Shown in pieces: positions 45,486 to 54,078 of a DNA stretch of 64,000 nt; position 1 is the stretch's first letter; every line of letters starts with the position of its first letter. The position numbers and the translations under genes were made by a program. The notes below the pieces were generated by a model. The model saw only the letters and a list, made by a program, of their open reading frames with translations. It searched no databases and was not told where the DNA came from. The stretch comes from Actinocorallia sp039871655 (lineage in GTDB: Bacteria; Actinomycetota; Actinomycetes; Streptosporangiales; Streptosporangiaceae), in NCBI RefSeq assembly GCF_039871655.1, contig NZ_JBDPLZ010000002.1:919780-983779 (forward strand). Direction: 5' to 3'.

Positions 45486-46595
45486 ATGTCTGCACCCAAC
45501 AAGTCGTACGACCCTGTCGAGGTCGCGGCGCTGGCGCCCGAGGCGCTCGACCGGCATCGCGAGGAGGCCCTGACCGCGATCAGGGCCGCCGCGTCGCTGG
45601 AGGAGCTGAAGGAGGTGCGGCTCGCCCACGCGGGGGACCGCTCTCCGCTGGCGCTGGCCAACCGGGAGATCGGCGCGCTGCCTCCGCACGCCAAGGCCGA
45701 CGCGGGAAAGCGGGTGGGAGCCGCCCGCGGCGCCGTCACCCAGGCGCTGAAGGCCCGCCAGGAGGAACTGGAGGCCGAGCGCGACGCCCGGGTCCTGGTC
45801 GAGGAGACCGTGGACGTCACGCTGCCGTGGGACCGGGCGCTGCCCGGGGCGCGCCACCCGCTGACCACGATGGCCGAGCGCATGGCCGACGTGTTCGTCT
45901 CGATGGGCTTCGAGATCGCCGAGGGCCCCGAGATCGAGGCCGAGTGGTTCAACTTCGACGCGCTGAACTTCCCGCCGGACCACCCGGCGCGCGCCATGCA
46001 GGACACCTTCTTCGTCGAGTCCGAGGACTCCGGGATGGTCCTGCGCACCCACACCTCCCCGGTGCAGGTGCGGGCGCTGCTGTCGCGCGAGCTGCCGGTG
46101 TACGTCGTCGCCCCGGGCAAGACGTTCCGCACCGACGAGCTGGACGCCACCCACAGCCCGGTCTTCCACCAGCTGGAAGGCCTGGCGGTGGACGAGGGCC
46201 TGACGATGGCCGACCTCAAGGGCGCGATCGCGGCTTTCGTGAACGGCCTGTTCGGCGACCCGCTGCCCGTCCGGCTGCGCCCGTCGTTCTTCCCGTTCAC
46301 CGAGCCGTCCGCCGAGGTGGACATGCAGTGCTTCGTGTGCCACGGCAAGTCCGTCGGGAACCCGGACGAACCCTGCCGCACCTGCTCGTCCGAGGGCTGG
46401 ATCGAGATCGGCGGCTGCGGCATGGTCAACCCGCGGGTGCTGCGGGCGGCCGGCGTGGACACCGAGCGCTACAGCGGCTGGGCCTTCGGCCTGGGCGTCG
46501 AGCGGACCCTGATGTTCCGGCACGGGGTCGAGGACATGCATGACATGGTCGAGGGCGACGTGCGGTTCGTCCTCCCGTTCGGGATGGAGATCTGA
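45486..46595 (+). CDS. pheS: Phenylalanyl-tRNA synthetase alpha subunit
   Basis: 369 residues. An N-terminal coiled coil (to about 100), then class II motifs: GFEIAEGPEIEAEWFNFDALNFP (motif 1 region), VLRTHTSPVQVRALL near 175, GKTFRTDELDATHSPVFHQLEGLAVDEG (motif 2) and FGLGVERTLMFRHGVED (motif 3). A -10-like TAAACT (45450) gives a leader of only about 25 nt, so no T-box fits. The stop overlaps the pheT ATG (TGATG). Confidence 0.96.
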   Translation: MSAPNKSYDPVEVAALAPEALDRHREEALTAIRAAASLEELKEVRLAHAGDRSPLALANREIGALPPHAKADAGKRVGAARGAVTQALKARQEELEAERDARVLVEETVDVTLPWDRALPGARHPLTTMAERMADVFVSMGFEIAEGPEIEAEWFNFDALNFPPDHPARAMQDTFFVESEDSGMVLRTHTSPVQVRALLSRELPVYVVAPGKTFRTDELDATHSPVFHQLEGLAVDEGLTMADLKGAIAAFVNGLFGDPLPVRLRPSFFPFTEPSAEVDMQCFVCHGKSVGNPDEPCRTCSSEGWIEIGGCGMVNPRVLRAAGVDTERYSGWAFGLGVERTLMFRHGVEDMHDMVEGDVRFVLPFGMEI

Positions 46596-49045
46596 TGCGG
46601 GCCCCGCTTTCGTGGCTGCGCGAGTACGCGGCGCTGCCCGCCGAGGTGACCGGCCGTGAGCTGGCCGCCAAGCTGATCGCGGCGGGCCTGGAGGTCGAGA
46701 CGGTCGAGACCGCCGACATCACCGGGCCGATCGTCACCGGCAGGGTGCTCCAGATCGAGGAGCTCACCGAGTTCAAGAAGCCGATCCGCTGGTGCCAGGT
46801 CGACGTCGGCAACGCCGAGCCCCAGAACCTCATCTGCGGCGCGCGGAACTTCGCCGTCGGCGACGTGGTGGTCGTGGTCCTGCCGGGCGCGGTGCTGCCG
46901 GGCGGTTTCGCCGTCGGCGCCCGCAAGACCTACGGCAAGCTGTCCGAGGGCATGATCTGCTCGCTGCGCGAGCTGGGCATCGGCGACGACCACAGCGGCA
47001 TCCTGATCATGCCGCCGGACACCGAGGTCGGTCTGGACGCGATCGAGCTGCTGGGCCTGGCCGACGACGTCCTGGACATCGCCGTCACCCCGGACCGCGG
47101 TTACTGCCTGTCCATCCGGGGCGTGGCGCGGGAGGCCGCGATCGCCTACGGGGTGGAGTTCCGCGACCCGGCGGATGTCGAGCTCGCCGACGAGGGCCCG
47201 TCCTACCCGGCCGCGGTCGAGGACCCGTCCGGCTGCGACAGGTTCGTCCTGCGGCGGGTGCAGGGCTTCGACCCGTCCGCGCCGTCGCCGCTGTGGATGC
47301 AGACCCGGCTGTACCGGGCGGGGATGCGCCCGGTCTCGCTGGCCGTCGACATCACCAACTACCTGATGCTGGAGCTGGGCCAGCCCCTGCACGCGTTCGA
47401 CGCCGCCAAGCTCACCGGGACGGTCACCGTCCGCCGGGCGAAGGCGGGCGAGGGCCTGGAGACGCTCGACCACGTCAAGCGGACCCTCGACCCCGAGGAC
47501 CTGCTGATCACCGACGAGTCCGGGCCCCTGTCCGTCGCGGGTGCGATGGGCGGCCTGCACAGCGAGATCGACGCCTCCAGCACCGAGGTGGTGATCGAGG
47601 CCGCGCACTTCGATCCGGTCGCCATCGCCCGGACGGTCCGCAGGCACAAGCTGCACAGCGAGGCCTCCTACCGGTTCGAGCGGGGCGTGGACCGGGAGCT
47701 GCCGCTGCGCGCCTCGCTGCGCGCGGCCCAGTTGCTGGCCGAGCTGGGCGGCGCGCGGATCGTGCCGGGTGCGACGGTGGTGGAGTCCCCGGTCGAGCCG
47801 GCGGCGATCACCATCCCGGTCGGCCACCCGGCCCGGGTCGCGGGCGTGGAGTACTCCCGCGGGACCGTCGTGCGGAGGCTGGAGCAGGTCGGCTGCACGG
47901 TCTTGGGCGACGACCCGATCACGGTGACGCCCGCCTCGTGGCGGCCCGACCTCACCGACCCCAACGACCTGGCCGAGGAGGTCATCCGGCTCGAGGGCTA
48001 CGACGCCATTCCCGAGCGGGCGCCGCGCCCGGCCGCGGGCCGGGGCCTGACCCCGCGCCAGCGGCTGCGCCGCCGGGTCGGCCGGATGCTGGCGGCCACC
48101 GGGCACACCGAGACGCTCAGCTACCCGTTCGTCTCGGAGAAGGACTGGGAGTCCCTCCAGCTTCCCGCCGACGACGCCCGGCGCCGCGCGCTGCGCCTGG
48201 CCAATCCGCTGTCGGAGGACGAGCCGCTGCTGCGCACCACGCTGCTGCCCGGCCTGCTGCGCACCGCCGCCCGCAACCTCGGCCGGGGCCAGGGCGACCT
48301 GGCGCTGTTCGAGGTCGGCCTGGTCTTCCGGCCCGAGGACGGCACGGGCAAGGTGCCGTCCTACCCGGTGGACCGGGCGCCGACCGCCGAGCAGCTCGCC
48401 GCGGTCGAGGCGGCCCTGCCGAACCAGCCGCAGCGCGTCGCGGTGCTGCTGACCGGCGAGGCCGAGCGTTCCGGCTGGTGGGGTGGGGGCCGTCCGGCCG
48501 GCTGGCAGGACGCGATCCAGGCGGCCCGCAGGATCGCCGCGGAGGCGGGGGCCGAGGTGCGCGTCACCGCCGACCAGCACGCCCCCTGGCACCCCGGCCG
48601 CTGCGCCGCCCTCCACGTGGGCGACGTCCTGATCGGGCACGCCGGGGAGCTGCACCCGCGGGTGCTGCAGGCCTACGGGCTGCCGCCGCGCACCGGCGCG
48701 GTGGAGCTGGAGCTGGACAGGCTGGACGCCGGGCACGGCCCCGTCGCGCCGCACGTGTCCACCTACCCGGTGGCGACGCAGGACGTGGCGCTGATCGTCG
48801 ACGCCTCCGTGCCGTCGGCCGAGGTCGAGGCGGCGCTGCGCGAGGGCGCGGGCGGGCTGCTGGAGTCCCTGCGGCTGTTCGACGTCTACACCGGCGACCA
48901 GGTGGGCGAAGGGCGCAAGTCCCTGGCCTACGCGCTGCGGTTCCGCGCTTCCGACCGGACGCTGAAGGCCGAGGAGGCCACCGCGGCGCGTGACGCGGCC
49001 GTGGCCCGGGCCGCGGAGCTCACCGGGGCGACCCTGCGGGGCTGA
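46595..49045 (+). CDS. pheT: Phenylalanyl-tRNA synthetase beta subunit
   Basis: 816 residues. Order: MRAPLSWLREYAALPAE start, tRNA-binding OB-fold (about 40-150), B3/B4 editing domain, B5 (about 400-480), a pseudo-synthetase core (ALRLANPLSEDEPLLRTTLLPGLLRTAARN near 530), and the C-terminal ferredoxin-fold anticodon domain (STYPVATQDVALIVDASVP, RLFDVYTGDQVGEGRKSLAYALRFRASDRTL). It forms the alpha2beta2 enzyme with PheS. Confidence 0.96.
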   Translation: MRAPLSWLREYAALPAEVTGRELAAKLIAAGLEVETVETADITGPIVTGRVLQIEELTEFKKPIRWCQVDVGNAEPQNLICGARNFAVGDVVVVVLPGAVLPGGFAVGARKTYGKLSEGMICSLRELGIGDDHSGILIMPPDTEVGLDAIELLGLADDVLDIAVTPDRGYCLSIRGVAREAAIAYGVEFRDPADVELADEGPSYPAAVEDPSGCDRFVLRRVQGFDPSAPSPLWMQTRLYRAGMRPVSLAVDITNYLMLELGQPLHAFDAAKLTGTVTVRRAKAGEGLETLDHVKRTLDPEDLLITDESGPLSVAGAMGGLHSEIDASSTEVVIEAAHFDPVAIARTVRRHKLHSEASYRFERGVDRELPLRASLRAAQLLAELGGARIVPGATVVESPVEPAAITIPVGHPARVAGVEYSRGTVVRRLEQVGCTVLGDDPITVTPASWRPDLTDPNDLAEEVIRLEGYDAIPERAPRPAAGRGLTPRQRLRRRVGRMLAATGHTETLSYPFVSEKDWESLQLPADDARRRALRLANPLSEDEPLLRTTLLPGLLRTAARNLGRGQGDLALFEVGLVFRPEDGTGKVPSYPVDRAPTAEQLAAVEAALPNQPQRVAVLLTGEAERSGWWGGGRPAGWQDAIQAARRIAAEAGAEVRVTADQHAPWHPGRCAALHVGDVLIGHAGELHPRVLQAYGLPPRTGAVELELDRLDAGHGPVAPHVSTYPVATQDVALIVDASVPSAEVEAALREGAGGLLESLRLFDVYTGDQVGEGRKSLAYALRFRASDRTLKAEEATAARDAAVARAAELTGATLRG

Positions 49046-49060
49046 CCCGGCCGCACGTGA

Positions 49061-49093
49061 GAACGGCCCGCACGCCTGGCGTGCGGGCCGTTC
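49061..49093. terminator. Bidirectional terminator between pheT and the sigma-factor pair
   Basis: A perfect 15-bp stem (49061-49075 with 49079-49093, loop CTG) between convergent genes, 15 bp after the pheT stop. Confidence 0.85.
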
Positions 49094-49115
49094 CGTGTTC
49101 CGGGGTTGCGGCGGG

Positions 49116-50321
49116 TCAGGGAGCGCTGGTCAGCCGGTAGGCCTCGTCGTCCCTGGTGAGCAGCCACTCGCCCTTGGCGTAGGCCTCGCCGTCGTGGACA
49201 CGCGTCTGCCCGCTGCCGGTCTCGTAGATGAGGGCTTTGTCAGCGTCCTGACCGTGGGTCGAGTAGACGACCAGCCCGTCCCCGGCTGTCAGGGAGGCGC
49301 TGTCGCCCGTGGGGAGCGGCTCGGGCAGCTGGCTGGCCTGCCAGGTCTCGGCGTCGTAGACGGTGAGAGACCGCCCGTCCGCGACGGAGAAGGTGCCGGC
49401 CCCCGCCGTGTAGAGCACGTCCTTGGCCAGGTGCGTCCGGGGCAGTTCGCGGGTCTCCTGGGTGCCGGTCTCGACCTGGACGCGCTGGACCTCGCCGGTC
49501 GGCCGCCCCCGGCCGTCGGTGCTCAGGACGTAGGCGTAGGGGTAGGCGAAGCCGGCGGCGTACCCGAGAGTCAGGGGCTCGGGTACGCCGTCGCAGCCGT
49601 GCGCGGTCCAGACGGTGCCCTCGGCTTTGTCCGTCCAGACGGCCACGTCGCGGTCGGCGTGGAAGCCGACGCCGACGCCGCCGCGCCGGGCCACCCCGCC
49701 GGAGCCGAGCTGGACCGCCTCGCCCTCGCCGGACCGGCACATCAGCTCGTAGGCGCCGCCCCTGCGCTCGGCCCAGATCGTCATGTTCCGGCTGCCCGAG
49801 GCCGCGTACAGGCCCTTGGGCTCGGCCACCGGGGAGGGGACGGCGAGCAGGCCGCTCACGTCGGCCCGCCACAGGACCCCGTCGCTGCGGCCCTTCGGCC
49901 CGACGCCGGTGCCCAGGACCGCCCCGTCGGAGGTGACTCCGAAGGCGTTGAGGATCTTGCCGCTGGGCAGGTCGCGGGGGACGCCGCCGGCCGTTCCGGG
50001 CCGGGCGGAGCCCGACGGCCCGCCGCCGGGACCGGAGGGGGCGGAGCCGCGCTCGTGGAGGGGCCCGGGGCGCTCGGAGGCGGCGAGCATCGACGGGTCG
50101 GAGGGGGAGGAGGCGCCGGAGTCCAGGGCGAGCGGGGTCACGACCGCGGCGGCGGCCACCAGGGAGAGACCGGCCGCGGCCTGGGCGATCCGGCGCCGCC
50201 TGCGACGCGTCTTCACCTGGTGGTTCACCCGGGACATGAGGCGTTCGTGAAGTTCGGGAGAGGGGGCCGCGTCGTCGAGAGCGCGCAGCCTTCCGGCGAC
50301 GAGCCGCTCAAGATCTTCCAC
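49116..50321 (-). CDS. Membrane-anchored propeller-like protein paired with a SigE-family sigma factor
   Basis: 401 residues from a GTG that overlaps the sigma gene by 14 bp. A cytoplasmic N-terminus (1-41: EDLERLVAGRLRALDDAAPSPELHERLMSRVNHQ, then a run of Arg) precedes a single helix (about 43-66). A Ser/Gly/Pro linker follows, then an extracytoplasmic beta-rich domain with repeated strand patterns (VLWRADVSGLLAVPSP, FAYPYAYVLSTDG), probably a beta-propeller. No zinc anti-sigma HxxxCxxC motif is present. By position it may be a sensor or anti-sigma partner; this is inference. Confidence 0.82.
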   Translation of the reverse strand: MEDLERLVAGRLRALDDAAPSPELHERLMSRVNHQVKTRRRRRRIAQAAAGLSLVAAAAVVTPLALDSGASSPSDPSMLAASERPGPLHERGSAPSGPGGGPSGSARPGTAGGVPRDLPSGKILNAFGVTSDGAVLGTGVGPKGRSDGVLWRADVSGLLAVPSPVAEPKGLYAASGSRNMTIWAERRGGAYELMCRSGEGEAVQLGSGGVARRGGVGVGFHADRDVAVWTDKAEGTVWTAHGCDGVPEPLTLGYAAGFAYPYAYVLSTDGRGRPTGEVQRVQVETGTQETRELPRTHLAKDVLYTAGAGTFSVADGRSLTVYDAETWQASQLPEPLPTGDSASLTAGDGLVVYSTHGQDADKALIYETGSGQTRVHDGEAYAKGEWLLTRDDEAYRLTSAP

Positions 50322-50835
50322 GTCGGTCCTCCATCAGTGACTGCTCGGCCTCCTGGGGCAGCATGCTGGCGCGGAGCTTGGCCAACGCCCTGGAGGCCTG
50401 ACTTTTCACCGTTCCACGGGAGCATCCCAGCACCCGCGCGGTCTCTTCCTCACTCAGTTGTTCGAAGTAGCGCAGGACGAGCACCGCCCGCATCCGGGGC
50501 GGCAGCGCGGTCAGGGCCGCGTCCAGCCCGTCCATCTCGTGGACCCGGTCCAGTCCCGGGTCGTCGGCCGCGTGTTCGGGTACCCCCTCGACCAGGTGCT
50601 CCAGCCGGGGCCTGCGCCACCGGTTGGCCATGATGCGCGCCATCGTGGTGCGCACATAGCCCTCCGGGTCGTCCTTGCGCCGGATCCGCCCCCAGGCCAC
50701 ACCCGTGCGGGTGAGCGCCTCCTGGACGAGGTCCTCGGCGTCGTGCTGGTTGCCGGTGAGGACATACGCGTAGCGGAAGAGCGCCGGGAACCTGTTGGCC
50801 ACGAACTCCTCGAACTGGCCACCTGCGCCCCGCAT
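50308..50835 (-). CDS. SigE-family RNA polymerase sigma factor (ECF type)
   Basis: 175 residues from the ATG at 50835, which has GGAGGGG 5 bp upstream (an in-frame ATG at 50859 lacks one). Region 2: FEEFVANRFPALFRYAYVLTGNQHDAEDLVQEALTRT. Region 4: ALTALPPRMRAVLVLRYFEQLSEEETARVLGCSRGTVKSQASRALAKLR, a complete helix-turn-helix. The form YAYVLTGN is the SigE-family (actinobacterial RpoE-like) signature. It probably directs a small regulon controlled by the overlapping membrane gene. Confidence 0.93.
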   Translation of the reverse strand: MRGAGGQFEEFVANRFPALFRYAYVLTGNQHDAEDLVQEALTRTGVAWGRIRRKDDPEGYVRTTMARIMANRWRRPRLEHLVEGVPEHAADDPGLDRVHEMDGLDAALTALPPRMRAVLVLRYFEQLSEEETARVLGCSRGTVKSQASRALAKLRASMLPQEAEQSLMEDRRGRS

Positions 50836-50933
50836 CACGTCCCTCCCCTCCAAAGACACCCGTCGGGACCTGAAGGTTGCACGGGTCGACCGAATCCTCC
50901 CATGTCCCCATCACGCGAAGTTCCGAGATCGAA

Positions 50934-50963
50934 CTTGAATACTCATCCGATTGGATGCATACT
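50934..50963 (+). promoter_or_regulatory. argC promoter with ArgR-box-like operator
   Basis: TTGAAT (50935-50940) and CATACT (50958-50963) are 17 bp apart. The 18-bp stretch 50934-50951 matches the ARG box consensus at about 12 positions (core TTGAATAcTcATcC). CATCC-GATT-GGATG (50944-50957) is a perfect inverted repeat between the two promoter elements. Binding of ArgR, encoded in the same cluster, would block polymerase. Confidence 0.55.
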
Positions 50964-50990
50964 TTTTCTTAGGTCAAGCTGAGGAGAGAC

Positions 50991-52019
50991 ATGGGTTACC
51001 GGGTGGCGGTGGCGGGCGCGAGCGGTTACGCCGGGGGGGAGCTGCTGCGCATTCTGGCCGGTCATCCCGGGTTCGAGATCGGGACGCTGACCGCGGGGAG
51101 CAACGCCGGAGCCCTCCTGGGCACCCTCCAGCCCCACCTCCGCTCCCTGTCCGACCGTGTCCTGGCCGAGACTACCCCGCAGACCCTCGCAGGTCATGAC
51201 GTGGTGTTCCTCGCCCTTCCGCACGGCGCGTCGGGTCCGCTCGCCGCCGAACTGGGAGAGGACGTCCTGGTCGTCGACTGCGGCGCCGACTTCCGGCTCG
51301 CCGACGCCTCCGAGTGGGAGCACTTCTACGGCACCCCGCACGCCGGTACCTGGCCCTACGGGCTGCCGGAGCTGCCCGGGCAGCGGAAGGTCCTGGCCGG
51401 CACCAAGCGGATCGCGGTCCCCGGCTGCTACCCGACGGTCTCCTCCCTGGCCCTGGTCCCGGCCTTCGCCGCCGGGCTCGCCGAACCCGACGTGGTGGTC
51501 GTCGCGGCCTCCGGGACCTCGGGCGCGGGCAAGACCCCCAAGGTCAACCTGCTGGGCAGCGAGGTCATGGGCGCGGTCTCGGCCTACGGGGTCGGCGGCG
51601 TGCACCGCCACACCCCGGAGATCATCCAGAACCTGACGGCCGCCGCCGGCGAGCCCGTCACCGTCTCCTTCACCCCCACCCTGGCCCCCATGAGCCGCGG
51701 CATCCTGGCCACCTGCACCGCGAAGGCCAAGCCGGGCGTCACCTACGCCGCGCTGCGGGAGGCCTACCTCGCCGCTTACGACGCCGAGCCCTTCGTGGAC
51801 GTGCTCCCCGAGGGAATGTGGCCGTCCACCGCGATGACGCTCGGCGCCAACACCGCGCTGATGCAGGTGTCCCTGGACGAGCGGGCGGGACGCATCGTGA
51901 TCGTGGCGGCCATCGACAACCTCACCAAGGGGACCGCCGGCGGGGCGGTCCAGTCGGCCAACCTGGCCCTCGGCATGCCCGAGGGCCAGGGCCTGACCAC
52001 CCTCGCCGTCGCACCCTGA
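50991..52019 (+). CDS. argC: N-acetyl-gamma-glutamyl-phosphate reductase
   Basis: 342 residues. YRVAVAGASGYAGGELLRIL (NADP-binding), catalytic Cys in VPGCYPTVSSLALVPA near residue 145, GTSGAGKTPK near 175, and HRHTPEIIQNLT. Third step of arginine synthesis. It is first in argCJBDFRGH. Confidence 0.97.
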   Translation: MGYRVAVAGASGYAGGELLRILAGHPGFEIGTLTAGSNAGALLGTLQPHLRSLSDRVLAETTPQTLAGHDVVFLALPHGASGPLAAELGEDVLVVDCGADFRLADASEWEHFYGTPHAGTWPYGLPELPGQRKVLAGTKRIAVPGCYPTVSSLALVPAFAAGLAEPDVVVVAASGTSGAGKTPKVNLLGSEVMGAVSAYGVGGVHRHTPEIIQNLTAAAGEPVTVSFTPTLAPMSRGILATCTAKAKPGVTYAALREAYLAAYDAEPFVDVLPEGMWPSTAMTLGANTALMQVSLDERAGRIVIVAAIDNLTKGTAGGAVQSANLALGMPEGQGLTTLAVAP

Positions 52020-52051
52020 CACCTCCTCCACCGCTGAGCAGAAGAGGACAC

Positions 52052-53206
52052 ATGAGCGTCACCGCACCACTGGGCTTCCGCGCCTCCGGCATAGCCGCGG
52101 GCATCAAGGACAACGGCAACCGAGATCTGGCACTGGTCGTCAACGACGGCCCCTCACGCGCGGCGGCGGCGGTGTTCACCGCGAACAGGGTGAAGGCGGC
52201 CCCGGTGCTGTGGACCGAGCAGGTGATCTCGGGCGGCCGGTTGCGCGCGGTCGTCCTCAACTCCGGCGGCGCCAACGCCTGCACCGGATCCCCGGGGTTC
52301 CAGGACACCCACGCCACCGCCGAGAAGGTCGCCGACGTCCTGGAGGACTCCGCCGGCGAGGTCGCGGTGTGCTCCACCGGCCTGATCGGCATCCGGCTGC
52401 CGATGGACGAGCTGCTGGCCGGGGTCGAGACGGCCGCCGCCGAGCTGACCCGCGACGGCGGCCTGAACGCCGCCGACGCCATCCGCACCACCGACACCGT
52501 CGCCAAGATCTCCTTCCGGCGGGGCGAGGGCGGCTACATGATCGGGGGCATGGCCAAGGGCGCGGGCATGCTCGCCCCCTCCCTGGCGACCATGCTTGTG
52601 GTGCTCACCACCGACGCCGACCTGCCGGCCGAGACGCTCGACCGGGCGCTGCGCGCCGCGACCTCGCGCTCCTTCGACCGGCTCGACGCCGACGGCTGCA
52701 TGTCCACCAACGACACCGTCCTGCTCATGGCCAGCGGCGCCACCGGCGCCGTCCCCGGGGAGGAGGCGTTCACCGCCCTGCTCACCGAGGTCTGCCTCGA
52801 CCTGACCCGGCAGCTGCTGGTGGACGCCGAGGGCGCCTCCAAGGCGATCGCGATCGAGGTCGTCGGCGCCGACAGCGTCGCCGACGCCGTCACCGTCGGC
52901 AAGTCCATCGCCCGCAACAACCTGCTCAAGTGCGCCATCCACGGCGAGGACCCCAACTGGGGCCGGGTCCTGGCGGCGGTGGGCACCACCGACGCGGTCT
53001 TCGAGCCCGACCGGCTCAACGTGGCGATCAACGGCATCTGGGTCTGCCGCAACGGCTCGGTCGGCGAGGACCGCGACAAGGTCGACCTGCGGCCCCGCGA
53101 CGTGTCCATCACCGTGGACCTGTCGGCCGGCAAGCACTCCGCGACGGTCTGGACGACCGACCTGACCGCGGAGTACGTCCGGGAGAACTCGGAGTACAGC
53201 TCGTGA
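52052..53206 (+). CDS. argJ: Glutamate N-acetyltransferase / amino-acid acetyltransferase
   Basis: 384 residues. Self-cleaving Ntn hydrolase: KGAGMLAPSLATMLVVLTTDA near residue 170, cut before the Thr of ATML. The N-terminus is VTAPLGFRASGIAAGIK, with ANRVKAAPV and LNSGGANACTG. It transfers acetyl between ornithine and glutamate; the mono- or bifunctional form cannot be read. The stop overlaps argB. Confidence 0.96.
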   Translation: MSVTAPLGFRASGIAAGIKDNGNRDLALVVNDGPSRAAAAVFTANRVKAAPVLWTEQVISGGRLRAVVLNSGGANACTGSPGFQDTHATAEKVADVLEDSAGEVAVCSTGLIGIRLPMDELLAGVETAAAELTRDGGLNAADAIRTTDTVAKISFRRGEGGYMIGGMAKGAGMLAPSLATMLVVLTTDADLPAETLDRALRAATSRSFDRLDADGCMSTNDTVLLMASGATGAVPGEEAFTALLTEVCLDLTRQLLVDAEGASKAIAIEVVGADSVADAVTVGKSIARNNLLKCAIHGEDPNWGRVLAAVGTTDAVFEPDRLNVAINGIWVCRNGSVGEDRDKVDLRPRDVSITVDLSAGKHSATVWTTDLTAEYVRENSEYSS

Positions 53207-54078
53207 ACCGGCGCAGCGCGATGGACAAGGCGGCCGTGCTCATCGAGGCGCTGCCCTGGCTCGAGCGGTTCCACGACAAGATCGTCGTGGTCAAGTACGG
53301 CGGCAACGCCATGACCGAGGACTCCCTGCGCGAGTCCTTCGCCAGCGATATCGTCTTCCTGCGGCTGGCCGGGCTGCGCCCGGTGGTCGTGCACGGCGGC
53401 GGCCCGCAGATCAACGCCGCGCTGGAGAAGTTCGGCATCGAGTCCCACTTCACCGCCGGGCTGCGGGTCACCACGCCCGAGGCGATGGACGTGGTGCGCA
53501 TGGTGCTCACCGGCCAGGTCAACCGCGAGGTCGTCGGGCTGATCAACTCCCACGGCCCGTACGCGGTCGGCATGTCCGGCGAGGACGCCCACCTGTTCAC
53601 CGCCCAGAAGCTGTACGCGGTCGTGGACGGCGAGCAGGTGGACATCGGCCAGGTCGGCGAGATCGTCAAGGTCGACGCCGGGGCGGTGCACAGCCTCATC
53701 TCCGACGGGCGCATCCCGGTGATCTCCAGCGTGGCGCGCGGCGAGAACGGCGAGGTCTTCAACGTCAACGCCGACACCGCGGCGGCGGCGCTCGCCTCGG
53801 AGCTCGGCGCGGCCAAGCTGATCGTCCTCACGGACGTGGAGGGCCTGTACGCCGACTGGCCGAACAGCGACGAGGTCATCCGCGAACTCACCGCCGCCGA
53901 GCTGGAGGAGCTCATGCCGGGCCTGTCCTCGGGCATGGTGCCCAAGATGGGCGCCTGCCTGCACGCGGTCAGCAACGGGGTGCCGCAGGCGCACGTCCTG
54001 GACGGGCGGGTGCCGCACTCGCTGCTACTGGAGGTCTTCACCGACGAAGGGATCGGAACGATGGTGGTGCCGTCATGA
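53203..54078 (+). CDS. argB: Acetylglutamate kinase
   Basis: 291 residues from a GTG overlapping the argJ stop. IVVVKYGGNAM near residue 25, VVVHGGGPQINAAL near 62, VNADTAAAALASELGAAKLIVLTDVEGLY near 190, and GMVPKMGACLHAV near 243. The N-terminal helix with DKAAVLIEALPWL is typical of arginine-sensitive hexameric enzymes. It phosphorylates N-acetylglutamate. Confidence 0.97.
   Translation: MNRRSAMDKAAVLIEALPWLERFHDKIVVVKYGGNAMTEDSLRESFASDIVFLRLAGLRPVVVHGGGPQINAALEKFGIESHFTAGLRVTTPEAMDVVRMVLTGQVNREVVGLINSHGPYAVGMSGEDAHLFTAQKLYAVVDGEQVDIGQVGEIVKVDAGAVHSLISDGRIPVISSVARGENGEVFNVNADTAAAALASELGAAKLIVLTDVEGLYADWPNSDEVIRELTAAELEELMPGLSSGMVPKMGACLHAVSNGVPQAHVLDGRVPHSLLLEVFTDEGIGTMVVPS

Noticed and set aside
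50950..50967. Second full ARG box upstream of argC
   Set aside because: Only about 10 of 18 positions match and the spacing to the first box is not the usual 3 bp; kept as part of a single operator region.
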